A DNA stretch of 23,750 nucleotides from JBDRKN01 sp043813955 (GCA_043813955.1 JBDRKN010000032.1:1-23750); one strand, 5' to 3'; positions 14,849-21,214 are shown, numbered from the stretch's first letter. Notes: a model not told the origin generated them from the sequence alone. Numbers and translations are program-made.

Positions 14849-15112
14849 TTAATCTTCATTCGCATATTGATGAATAATAGAATTAACCAAGGTTTGATAA
14901 GGCATTCCCTTGGACATAGCCTTTGATTTCATTTTTCGTAAATCCTTTTCAGACAACCTAATATTAATATTTTTTGTTTTATTTAAAAAGGTTTCAGCGT
15001 ATTTTTTATATCTTGCCTTAGCTATATGCAGTTTAGCAATACTCTTAAACTCACCTTTATCAAAGGCTTTAATGATTTCTTTTTCTTTTTTGTCTAATTC
15101 AAAGTATTTCAT
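14849..15112 (-). CDS. CopG/BrnA-like ribbon-helix-helix antitoxin
   Basis: An 87-residue protein. The C-terminal part (about 48-84), with NINIRLSEKDLRKMKSKA then GMPYQTLVNSIIHQYA, is a ribbon-helix-helix DNA-binding domain: one beta strand and two helices. This pattern is typical of CopG-type antitoxins paired with BrnT-like toxins. The N-terminal half is charged and probably contacts the toxin. It follows the toxin gene by 9 nt, the brnT-brnA order. Antitoxins of this class neutralise the toxin and repress their own promoter; a matching inverted repeat lies at 15412-15433. Both proteins of the pair begin MKYF. No SD and no clear terminator are seen, so transcripts may run on into the DUF4012 gene. 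Confidence 0.75.
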   Translation of the reverse strand: MKYFELDKKEKEIIKAFDKGEFKSIAKLHIAKARYKKYAETFLNKTKNINIRLSEKDLRKMKSKAMSKGMPYQTLVNSIIHQYANED

Positions 15113-15121
15113 ACGTTTTTA

Positions 15122-15397
15122 TTATTTTTTAATTATATACTTTTTAGTGGCTTGACGACTAGGAATTATAGTTTTAAAAAAAATTTTTTCTTCGTCCTCG
15201 ATAAAGGGAATTAAATAAGCATAATCATTAATATTAACTACAAACATTTTTTGATCTGGATATTTTTTAATATTACTATGCTCAATTATATTTAAAATCT
15301 TGCCTTCCTCAATAGCTATTACAATATCCTCAAAACAAATATTTCGTTCATCTTTTAATTTTTTGTTTTTAATATTATTCCAATCAAAGTATTTCAT
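15122..15397 (-). CDS. BrnT-like toxin of a type II toxin/antitoxin pair
   Basis: A 91-residue protein with the BrnT-like layout: KYFDWNNIKNKKLKDERNI (2-20), then FEDIVIAIEEGK, a central strand with QKMFVVNINDYAYLIPF, and the C-terminal FKTIIPSRQATKKYI, corresponding to the (I)ISARxAT end of BrnT. BrnT toxins are small RelE-fold ribonucleases that block translation. The catalytic residues cannot be confirmed without an alignment. It is followed by the antitoxin gene and preceded by two predicted promoters. The pair lies between two 50-bp repeats, a sign of insertion. Confidence 0.75.
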   Translation of the reverse strand: MKYFDWNNIKNKKLKDERNICFEDIVIAIEEGKILNIIEHSNIKKYPDQKMFVVNINDYAYLIPFIEDEEKIFFKTIIPSRQATKKYIIKK

Positions 15398-15405
15398 ATA
15401 TAATT

Positions 15406-15434
15406 ATTGTATGACAAATGGTATTGTTTGTCAA
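15406..15434 (-). promoter_or_regulatory. Proximal promoter of the toxin/antitoxin pair
   Basis: TTGACA (15429-15434), a 17-nt spacer and TACAAT (15406-15411) on the minus strand form a near-consensus promoter. The -10 ends only 8 nt before the toxin ATG (15397), so the mRNA would have no leader or one of a base or two. Confidence 0.75.
15412..15433. promoter_or_regulatory. Probable antitoxin operator (inverted repeat)
   Basis: TGACAAA (15412-15418) and TTTGTCA (15427-15433) form a perfect 7-bp inverted repeat with 8 bp between. It fills the spacer and overlaps the -35 of the toxin promoter, the position expected for autorepression by a ribbon-helix-helix antitoxin. A further TGACA half-site lies at 15443-15447. 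Confidence 0.6.
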
Positions 15435-15460
15435 TATTATTATGACATATTATTATAAAT

Positions 15461-15510
15461 CCTTGAATATATAATATCAGTCTTTTAAGAAAATATCAAG
15501 ATGAAAATAA
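15461..15510. repeat. 50-bp direct repeat, copy 2 (before toxin gene)
   Basis: Same orientation as the copy at 14774-14823, with one mismatch (A here, G there, at the 44th base). Its right end runs into the terminator stem of the surface-protein gene (15507-15534); the other copy has no such stem. Confidence 0.95.
15471..15499 (-). promoter_or_regulatory. Distal promoter of the toxin/antitoxin pair (duplicated)
   Basis: This is the same TTGATA (15494-15499), 17-nt spacer and TATTAT (15471-15476) as at 14784-14812, carried by the repeat. Its transcript would start near 15464 and have a leader of about 66 nt that contains the proximal promoter and operator. Confidence 0.65.
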
Positions 15511-15534
15511 GCGCGTCCAGATGGACGCGCTTAT
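15507..15534 (-). terminator. Intrinsic terminator of the large surface-protein gene
   Basis: A perfect 12-bp inverted repeat (15507-15518 with 15523-15534) has a 4-nt loop, ATCT on the minus strand, 17 nt after the stop at 15552. The tail is TTATTTTC, less T-rich than ideal. Stem length and loop are the same as in the unrelated stem at 6942-6969. Confidence 0.8.
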
Positions 15535-15551
15535 AGTTTAAAATATTTTAA

Positions 15552-17597
15552 TTATCCATCTACTTGAACTAACCTAATAAAAGCTACCCAGCGTATAGTC
15601 TTTGCCGCTTCTCCTGTTACTTGTATTCTTAAAGCGTCATTAGTGTCGTCTGCGTCTATAGCGACTGACCAAGTTCCATCTTTTTGTTCATGAATAGTAG
15701 TTACTGTGCCTACTAAAGCTGTTATGCCTGCATTATTATCAATGCCAACAGCAAAACTGCCTGAATAAGTTTCATTATCAGCGTCTGTTCTTCTGCCTAC
15801 AACAAGAATTTCTGCCACCCAGGACATGTCTGACGGAATTGTGGCGCGATAGCTGCTTCCATTAAGAAAAAGCTCTGTCTGTGTAGCATCAGTTGTTTGA
15901 TTTCTAGCAACAAGCTGAATCGTTTGCGCATCGCCTGCGACGCTGAATTTTCCAGCCGCATGGGCTTGGCTTGCATAATGATAAGCTTTGCCATATTCTC
16001 CTCCAAGAATTGCCGCACTTGTTCCACTGTTTCCATCTTGACTAATTTCATTCCGTGTACCTCCGCCAATGAATGTTGTATTGTATCCAGAATAAATATA
16101 ATTATAATATCCTGCCGCGATAGCGGAATAAGCAGCATTGGCTGAATTATTCATCCCTGCGCCAACAAAAGAATATGACCCTCCTGCATCATTATCATAA
16201 CCTGCGACAATAGCGGCAGAAGAGCCTGATACATAATTGATCCTGCCTGATCCAATAAAACCATAATCACCTTGGTTGAAATTGTCTTTACCCCCGCATA
16301 TTACTGAATAATCATCTTGGGCAATATAGGCTGCATTTGTTCTCTGCATCTGCAAATCCACGGCATACGCCCCCCTAGCATTGCCACCAACGGTTGTGCC
16401 GTCAGCTAACTGAGCCTGAATAGCTCCTGTGCCCTTAGGCTGTAAGGCAATATTAACATTTGAATCTGTAGGATGGGTAGCTAATAATTTAACTGTATCA
16501 TAGGTAGCATCATAAGATTCAGTAAGATATGACAACCCTGCATCAGAATTACAAACTAATCCATTAGTAGTATCATAGATACAGTATTTAGTATCAGTAA
16601 GAGTGCCTTCTTTGAGATTAAGAGTATCATCTGTTTTTTGCAATAATGTTCCAGAAACAGCTAAATTGGTATTAGCAGAAATGTCTACTGTTGTTAAATA
16701 TGTGCTAGAATCATATCCAACAACTCCTCCTGCTGTCATGTTGAGCAGATAAGTTCCTCCTGGCTCGTCTGCTGGGAGATAGAAATTAGCAGCAGATGTC
16801 ATTGCGCTATGCGGATTTAATGCAGCAGAATAATCTGTCTCTCCCTGTTCTGAAAATAATGTTAACAATCCGTCTGCTCCATTAGCTCCTGATGTAATGT
16901 TTCCAAATGTTGTGGCAGTGGTTGTTGTCGCTCCTCTTCCTATTACAGTATCTAATGTATCTGCTTCTGCTGTTAAATATGTATTAGTGTCATAATCTAT
17001 TATTCCGTCTGTTCCCATTTTGAGAAAACTCTCTGCTCCAGCTACACTTGCTGGGAGATAGATAATAATATCTGCTGATAAATTAGAGCTGTCTAATTGA
17101 ACATAATTAGAATCTCCATCATATAATTTAATATATCCTCCTCCATCGCTTGTCCCGTCTAGACATGCGCCTTCGGCGCAGTCTCCCACTCCTGAGACAT
17201 CTCCTGTGGCAGTACTGCAGACTTGCCACTCAAAATCTCCTGTAGTTGTTTCATAGGTTAAACATTCTTCGTCAGATGCCGTGTCTACTGCTTTTAGCAT
17301 GGATTCTTCTACTTGTTCAGCTCCTATTACAGCAGTAATAGCTGTAGTTCCAGAACCTGATACATCTCCTGATAATGTGATGGTTTGATTAGCTGTAATA
17401 GGAGATGTTACTGTACAATTAGTATCTCCTGGAGAACAGGTTGGGGCTAATGTTTCTCCTGGCGTATATTCAGATGTAGGAGGGGCTGCTATTGCTATAT
17501 AGATAAATGAAACAGACATTATTATAATGGCTGATATTAAAAACTTTGCGCTTGTTTTTAATACTTCAAAATTGAAAAATTGTTTTAGGTTTTTCAT
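15552..17597 (-). CDS. Large secreted surface protein with YadA-head-like repeats
   Basis: A 681-residue protein with an N-terminal hydrophobic segment (about 17-38) that is a signal peptide or anchor, ending AIAAPP. It is followed by TPGETLAPTCSPGDTNCTV, a Cys-containing element common at the start of Patescibacteria surface proteins. Residues 70-400 are Thr/Ser/Gly/Asp-rich with recurring phrases (ADIIIYLPASVAG, ANFYLPADEPGG; IDYDTNTYLT, VGYDSSTYLT), suggesting two diverged units. Residues 405-550 hold about seven repeats of 15-16 residues (for example YSFVGAGMNNSANAA), resembling the left-handed beta-roll of YadA heads. The end (about 555-681) looks like a beta-sandwich cap similar to phage tail proteins. 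No autotransporter membrane anchor is present. Likely an adhesin or fibre; unproven. Confidence 0.75.
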   Translation of the reverse strand: MKNLKQFFNFEVLKTSAKFLISAIIIMSVSFIYIAIAAPPTSEYTPGETLAPTCSPGDTNCTVTSPITANQTITLSGDVSGSGTTAITAVIGAEQVEESMLKAVDTASDEECLTYETTTGDFEWQVCSTATGDVSGVGDCAEGACLDGTSDGGGYIKLYDGDSNYVQLDSSNLSADIIIYLPASVAGAESFLKMGTDGIIDYDTNTYLTAEADTLDTVIGRGATTTTATTFGNITSGANGADGLLTLFSEQGETDYSAALNPHSAMTSAANFYLPADEPGGTYLLNMTAGGVVGYDSSTYLTTVDISANTNLAVSGTLLQKTDDTLNLKEGTLTDTKYCIYDTTNGLVCNSDAGLSYLTESYDATYDTVKLLATHPTDSNVNIALQPKGTGAIQAQLADGTTVGGNARGAYAVDLQMQRTNAAYIAQDDYSVICGGKDNFNQGDYGFIGSGRINYVSGSSAAIVAGYDNDAGGSYSFVGAGMNNSANAAYSAIAAGYYNYIYSGYNTTFIGGGTRNEISQDGNSGTSAAILGGEYGKAYHYASQAHAAGKFSVAGDAQTIQLVARNQTTDATQTELFLNGSSYRATIPSDMSWVAEILVVGRRTDADNETYSGSFAVGIDNNAGITALVGTVTTIHEQKDGTWSVAIDADDTNDALRIQVTGEAAKTIRWVAFIRLVQVDG

Positions 17598-17635
17598 ATT
17601 TTTGGGATTAATAATATTAGTTTATTGTTAAAATA

Positions 17636-17657
17636 AAAAACACTGCTAAGTGTTTTT
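17636..17657 (-). other. Terminator-like hairpin in the surface-protein leader
   Basis: A perfect 9-bp stem (AAAAACACT, 17636-17644, with AGTGTTTTT, 17649-17657) has a 4-nt loop. On the minus strand the stem ends in TTTTTT then ATTTT. It lies between the predicted start (about 17762) and the ATG (17597), so it could be an attenuator, or the terminator of an upstream small RNA. Confidence 0.55.
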
Positions 17658-17688
17658 AGGGATGTATAAAAATTTGGAGTGTTGTTTA

Positions 17689-17712
17689 CTCTCTCTCTCT
17701 CTCTCTCTCTCT
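17689..17712. repeat. (CT)12 microsatellite upstream of the surface-protein gene
   Basis: Twelve perfect CT dinucleotides (GA on the minus strand), followed by one more C. It lies about 90 bp before the ATG of the surface-protein gene and inside its predicted 5' leader, and about 155 bp before the plus-strand gene at 17868. Such a long pure dinucleotide tract is unusual in bacteria and prone to slippage. The 270-bp gap 17598-17867 holds only this tract, the hairpin and the two divergent promoters. Confidence 0.97.
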
Positions 17713-17768
17713 CGATTTTCTTGTTCTGGAATTTTGGCATAATACGGCTTTATCTATCTTATATTGAT

Positions 17769-17797
17769 ATTATACAGGAATATTTAAATCAGGGCAA
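17769..17797 (-). promoter_or_regulatory. Promoter of the surface-protein gene
   Basis: TTGCCC (17792-17797), a 17-nt spacer and a perfect TATAAT (17769-17774) on the minus strand. The predicted start is near 17762, giving a leader of about 165 nt that contains the (GA)12 tract and a terminator-like hairpin. Confidence 0.72.
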
Positions 17798-17811
17798 TAG
17801 CAGACTATTGC
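17794..17811. promoter_or_regulatory. Inverted repeat between divergent promoters, possible operator
   Basis: GCAATAG (17794-17800) and CTATTGC (17805-17811) form a perfect 7-bp inverted repeat around CAGA. It covers parts of both -35 boxes of the divergent promoters, so a bound dimer would affect both genes at once. It may instead be only a by-product of two similar TTGC-type -35 boxes. Confidence 0.5.
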
Positions 17812-17836
17812 GCGACAAATTTTTTAATGCTATAAT
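17808..17836 (+). promoter_or_regulatory. Promoter of the coiled-coil gene
   Basis: TTGCGC (17808-17813), a 17-nt spacer and a perfect TATAAT (17831-17836) with a TGC extension on the plus strand. The predicted start is near 17843, leaving a leader of about 25 nt with no SD before the ATG at 17868. Confidence 0.78.
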
Positions 17837-17867
17837 ACAAAAATAAAATATTATTTAAATTAAACTT

Positions 17868-18233
17868 ATGGCAAATTCTAAAAAAGAAGTTACAAACAAT
17901 GAACTATACAAATTAATCAAGGGCATGGATTCTAAAATTACATCCAATACTAGTCTTATTAAATCCAACGCTGAATTAATCAAGGGTCTGGGTTCTAAAA
18001 TTAAATTCAATACTGATTCTATTGATAATCTTGCAATATCAGTAAAAGAAGGTTTTGATTCTGTTGATAAACGATTTGATAAAATTGATCAGCATTTGAA
18101 AATGCATGACAACGATTTGGATGATATAAAATTACGTTTTACTGAAGTTGCCCATACGTTAGAAGTTAAGGAGATTGCATATAAAGTAAACGTATTAGAA
18201 TTAAAGGTCAAAAAATTGGAAACCAGAAGATAA
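17868..18233 (+). CDS. Small coiled-coil protein of unknown function
   Basis: A 121-residue charged protein without signal peptide or membrane segment. Heptad-like spacing runs through most of it. Residues about 14-53 contain two similar units (LIKGMDSKITSNTSLIKSN and LIKGLGSKIKFNTDSID), and 58-110 has VKEGFDSVDKRFDKIDQHLK, a phrase common in predicted coiled-coil proteins of Patescibacteria. It probably forms a rod-like oligomer in the cytoplasm. It is expressed divergently from the large surface protein, with back-to-back promoters and a shared inverted repeat, so the two may be co-regulated. It ends at a bidirectional terminator. I do not recognise a function. Confidence 0.75.
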   Translation: MANSKKEVTNNELYKLIKGMDSKITSNTSLIKSNAELIKGLGSKIKFNTDSIDNLAISVKEGFDSVDKRFDKIDQHLKMHDNDLDDIKLRFTEVAHTLEVKEIAYKVNVLELKVKKLETRR

Positions 18234-18255
18234 CAGCTGTTTATTCTGATTATAC

Positions 18256-18284
18256 AAAAAACTTTGCAATTTGCGAAGTTTTTT
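18256..18284. terminator. Bidirectional intrinsic terminator between converging genes
   Basis: A 12-bp stem (18256-18267 with 18273-18284, one G-T pair) has a 5-nt loop, with A-runs on the left and T-runs on the right, so each strand ends in a T-tract. It lies between the stop of the plus-strand coiled-coil gene (18233) and the stop of the minus-strand permease (18291), and serves both. Confidence 0.9.
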
Positions 18285-18290
18285 TATACG

Positions 18291-19550
18291 CTACTCATGC
18301 CTTAATGCTTCAACAGGATGCATTCTGGCTGCTTTTCTAGCAGGATATACTCCAAAGATTAAGCCAAAAGCTATGGAAAAGCTTAAAGATACAATATAGG
18401 CCTGAATAGGTATGGAGAAACTCCATTCCAAACCATAGCCTCTGGCTACAACAGCCATTAAATACGACAAGCTTATTCCTCCAATCACCCCTATAACACC
18501 TCCAAGCAGAGTAATTAATATTGATTCAATCAAAAACTCCCACATAATATTTTTGTAAGTAGCTCCAACAGCTTTTCTCAATCCTATTTCAGCTGTTCTT
18601 TCCGCAACAATCACGTACATAATATTCATAATGCCAACTCCGCCGACAACTAATGAAATAGCCACAATAGCAAGGAGCAAAATAGTTAGCGCTCCCATCA
18701 TGGTATTAAGCATTTCAATTGACTCTGCCATTGTTACTACCCTGAAATCATCTCTGTTTGGATCAGTAATATCATGGTTTTGCCTAAGAATCCATCTGGC
18801 CTGTTCAGCAGTATCATCAGCAAGATCTAAATCTTTAAGCTTATGAACCATATAAATAATATGGTCAATGCCCATTACTTTTTTTTGCAATGTCCTCACA
18901 GGAACATATATATAATCGTCAAAATCCATATACATTATAGCTCCGCGCTCTTCCATAATGCCTATTACAATAAATTTTTCTTTCCTTATTTTTACAAACT
19001 TCCCGATTGGATCCTGATTGCCAAATAATTTTTCAGCCATTTTGTATCCTAATATAGCTACTTGAGCCAATGTCTTGTCTTCTACATCAGTAAACCATCG
19101 GCCTTGAGCCACTTCGCTTGCGTCAATATCAACATATCCGGCCGTAGTTCCTAAAATAAAGGCTTTTCTGGATTCATTGCGATAGGTAGCTAATTCCTGT
19201 CCCATTACTGCTCCGTATGCATCGCTAATATTAGAAATTTTGGATATATCATCCATGTCATCCAGAGTTAGGCTGGTAATCTGAATGCCTGTTGCCAGCC
19301 CTGTCATATTATCTGTCTCGCTGCCTGCTTCAGACTGCTTGTTGCTCGGAACTTTGATTTCAGTTTCAATAACATCAGTTCCAAAAGCCTCTACCTGGTC
19401 CATGAGCAAGCCCATCATGCCTTCGCCTGCTGAATATACGATAATTACAGTTGCCATGCCAATAACAATGCCAAGAACTGTCAACGCAGTCCTTGTTTTA
19501 TTAACGCTCATTACGCGCAAAGAAGTTGTGATTGATTCAATAATAGACAT
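18291..19550 (-). CDS. MacB/FtsX-type ABC transporter permease (second of two)
   Basis: A 419-residue permease with the MacB layout: one N-terminal membrane helix (about 22-41), a large extracytoplasmic domain (MacB periplasmic-core type, about 45-275), then three helices in the C-terminal FtsX domain. The FtsX part shows VGGVGIMNIMYVIVAERTAE and IGLRKAVGATYKNI, and the end has FGVYPARKAARMHPVEALRHE, all family hallmarks. No ATPase domain is fused; the ATPase gene lies upstream (21239-21955). MacB-type systems act as mechanotransmitters that move substrates outside the cytoplasmic membrane, or export peptides and lipoproteins. It starts 2 nt after its paralogue and probably forms a heterodimer with it. 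It ends at the terminator at 18256-18284. Confidence 0.9.
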   Translation of the reverse strand: MSIIESITTSLRVMSVNKTRTALTVLGIVIGMATVIIVYSAGEGMMGLLMDQVEAFGTDVIETEIKVPSNKQSEAGSETDNMTGLATGIQITSLTLDDMDDISKISNISDAYGAVMGQELATYRNESRKAFILGTTAGYVDIDASEVAQGRWFTDVEDKTLAQVAILGYKMAEKLFGNQDPIGKFVKIRKEKFIVIGIMEERGAIMYMDFDDYIYVPVRTLQKKVMGIDHIIYMVHKLKDLDLADDTAEQARWILRQNHDITDPNRDDFRVVTMAESIEMLNTMMGALTILLLAIVAISLVVGGVGIMNIMYVIVAERTAEIGLRKAVGATYKNIMWEFLIESILITLLGGVIGVIGGISLSYLMAVVARGYGLEWSFSIPIQAYIVSLSFSIAFGLIFGVYPARKAARMHPVEALRHE

Positions 19551-19552
19551 AA

Positions 19553-20806
19553 TTATTCATAGCGCAGCGCGCTCATAGGATCTAGCTTGCTGGCACGCTT
19601 TGCTGGATACAAGCCAAAAACCAACCCTATTGCCATTGATACGGAAATAGCAAGAAAAACAGCCAGCATTGGGACTATAAAGGGCCAGTCATATCCTAAA
19701 TATTGCGCTAATATGGAAATTAACATAGAAACAATAATTCCGATAGCAATCCCGATAATTCCTCCGACTGCAGTAATAGCAGTAGATTCAACTAAAAACT
19801 GGCTCATGATTGCTGAAGTAGTTGCGCCAACGGCTTTGCGCAAGCCAATCTCTCTTGTCCGCTCTGCTACCCTTATAAGCATAATATTCATAATGCCTAT
19901 GCCTCCTACAATTAAAGACAAGGCTGCCATGGCAGCTAAGAAAAAACTTAAGGCATTTGTTATGGTAGTCAGCATTTCAATGGCTTGATCAGAAGACCTT
20001 ACAGTAAAATCATCGCTAGATCCGCTAGAATCTTTAATGCCATGATTAGCTCGAAGCGTGGCAATAATATCCTCTTTTGTCTGGTTAATATTAGCTTTGT
20101 CATCAACTTTGCTCCTGATCATATCAATATTATTAACTCCTAAGATTATTTTTTGCACAGTGCTCACAGGCGCAAAAATCATGTCATCATAATCCTGAAA
20201 ACCGACAGTTCCGCGCTCTTTCATAATTCCAATTACTTCAAAAGCTCTTTTGTCAATCTTTACTTTCTGCCCTAACGCTGAATTATCTCCAAATAATTCT
20301 TGTTTCACAGTATGCCCTAAAACTACTACGCGCGCTATTCCTCTTTGCTCTGCCTGGGCAAAAAAACGGCCATTAATTACCTCGCCTCCTTCAACATCCA
20401 TATAATTATATCCAACTCCGTTTACTGTAGTTGAATATTCATGAGAGCGCCAGCTTAAAGTAGCCTGTCCCCTGCTAAAGCCTACAGCAGCCAAGAGATG
20501 AGGCACATTTTTCTTTTTATTAATCTCATCAACATCATCATATGTTAATGTAGTGATATTAATTCCCATTAAGGTAACTGGAGGCCCGTCCTCTGCCTTG
20601 CCAGGCAACACTCCTATCATATCAGAGCCAAAAGCCTCAACTTGGGACAAAATCAAGCTTTGGGCTCCTGCGCCCATAGACATTATAATAATCACGGCAG
20701 CCACCCCTATAATAATGCCAAGCATTGTTAAAAAACTCCTTTTTTTGCTAGCCAAAAAGGTTTTTAAAGCGTCTTTTAATAAATGTATAATGTATTGCCT
20801 TGACAT
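19553..20806 (-). CDS. MacB/FtsX-type ABC transporter permease (first of two)
   Basis: A 417-residue paralogue of the next gene: helix 1 at about 24-45, an extracytoplasmic core domain (about 50-280), and helices at about 283-312, 336-368 and 379-401. Motifs include GGIGIMNIMLIRVAERTRE, IGLRKAVGATTSAI and GLYPAKRASKLDPMSALRYE. The shared VEAFGxD after helix 1 in both permeases supports tandem duplication. The start codon overlaps the -35 box of a plus-strand promoter (20800-20828), and the 430 bp upstream hold an opposing gene, so the pair either depends on read-through from the ATPase gene or has its own weak promoter (candidate at 21087-21116). No SD is seen. Confidence 0.9.
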   Translation of the reverse strand: MSRQYIIHLLKDALKTFLASKKRSFLTMLGIIIGVAAVIIIMSMGAGAQSLILSQVEAFGSDMIGVLPGKAEDGPPVTLMGINITTLTYDDVDEINKKKNVPHLLAAVGFSRGQATLSWRSHEYSTTVNGVGYNYMDVEGGEVINGRFFAQAEQRGIARVVVLGHTVKQELFGDNSALGQKVKIDKRAFEVIGIMKERGTVGFQDYDDMIFAPVSTVQKIILGVNNIDMIRSKVDDKANINQTKEDIIATLRANHGIKDSSGSSDDFTVRSSDQAIEMLTTITNALSFFLAAMAALSLIVGGIGIMNIMLIRVAERTREIGLRKAVGATTSAIMSQFLVESTAITAVGGIIGIAIGIIVSMLISILAQYLGYDWPFIVPMLAVFLAISVSMAIGLVFGLYPAKRASKLDPMSALRYE

Positions 20807-20828
20807 TTATGTATAAATATGATATGTT
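20800..20828 (+). promoter_or_regulatory. Promoter of the small plus-strand gene inside the ABC operon
   Basis: A perfect TTGACA (20800-20805), a 17-nt spacer and TATGTT (20823-20828) with a TGA extension. Predicted start near 20835, leader about 34 nt. The -35 overlaps the start codon of the minus-strand permease, so the two starts face away from each other with no room between. Confidence 0.75.
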
Positions 20829-20856
20829 AATGATAATTAATTTTTGTACATTTTAA

Positions 20857-20861
20857 AAGGA
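20857..20861 (+). promoter_or_regulatory. Shine-Dalgarno site of the 20869 gene
   Basis: AAGGA within AAAAGGA lies 7 nt before the ATG at 20869. It supports this small reading frame as a real gene, since SD sites are rare in this window. Confidence 0.7.
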
Positions 20862-20868
20862 ATAAGTA

Positions 20869-21192
20869 ATGTTTGCTATATCATTTTTTGGCATAGAAAA
20901 AATATTTGGAAAGCAGTATAAGGTATACTTGATAATGTTAGAAGGAATTAACTATTCTGCATGTTTTGAACTTGGCGCCAAGCCTATATTTAGGGATTGT
21001 TCCGTGATTAGTGAATTGCAAAAAGAAATAGAAAATAAAATCCAAGTTCCAAAAAAACATGTAGAAGTATATATGTATACAGCTGAATTAAATTGCGGGA
21101 AGACTATGGTTGTCAATACCCGCTCTGAAACTGCTGCTATGTCTGATAAATTGCGCGATGCGATTTGCGATTTGATTATTCTGCTTATTTAA
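20869..21192 (+). CDS. Small protein of unknown function, antisense insert in the ABC operon
   Basis: A 107-residue protein beginning MFAISFFGIEKIFGKQYK. No signal peptide or membrane helix is certain, though both ends are hydrophobic (the last residues are DLIILLI). Three Cys occur at positions 32, 44 and 75, with a fourth near the C-terminus (CDLI), and the middle is charged (ELQKEIENKIQVPKKHVEVYMY). I do not recognise the family. The evidence for a real gene is a consensus promoter, an AAGGA site 7 nt before the ATG and a plus-strand terminator directly after the stop. It is oriented against the ABC operon on both sides and splits the ATPase gene from the two permeases. Confidence 0.68.
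   Translation: MFAISFFGIEKIFGKQYKVYLIMLEGINYSACFELGAKPIFRDCSVISELQKEIENKIQVPKKHVEVYMYTAELNCGKTMVVNTRSETAAMSDKLRDAICDLIILLI
21087..21116 (-). promoter_or_regulatory. Weak candidate promoter for the permease pair
   Basis: TTGACA (21111-21116), an 18-nt spacer and TTTAAT (21087-21092) on the minus strand, inside the opposing small gene. A transcript from here would be antisense to most of that gene and have a leader of about 275 nt before the permease start. It is a match by sequence only. Confidence 0.3.
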
Positions 21193-21214
21193 AAATAATT
21201 AAAATTTTTAAACT

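Noticed and set aside
15797..16145. Overlapping frames on both strands within the surface-protein gene
   Set aside because: They arise from the repetitive Gly/Ala/Ser codons of the head repeats; no ribosome site or independent signal is seen.
17689..17712. CRISPR or minisatellite array
   Set aside because: It is a simple dinucleotide run without spacers; no cas genes are present.
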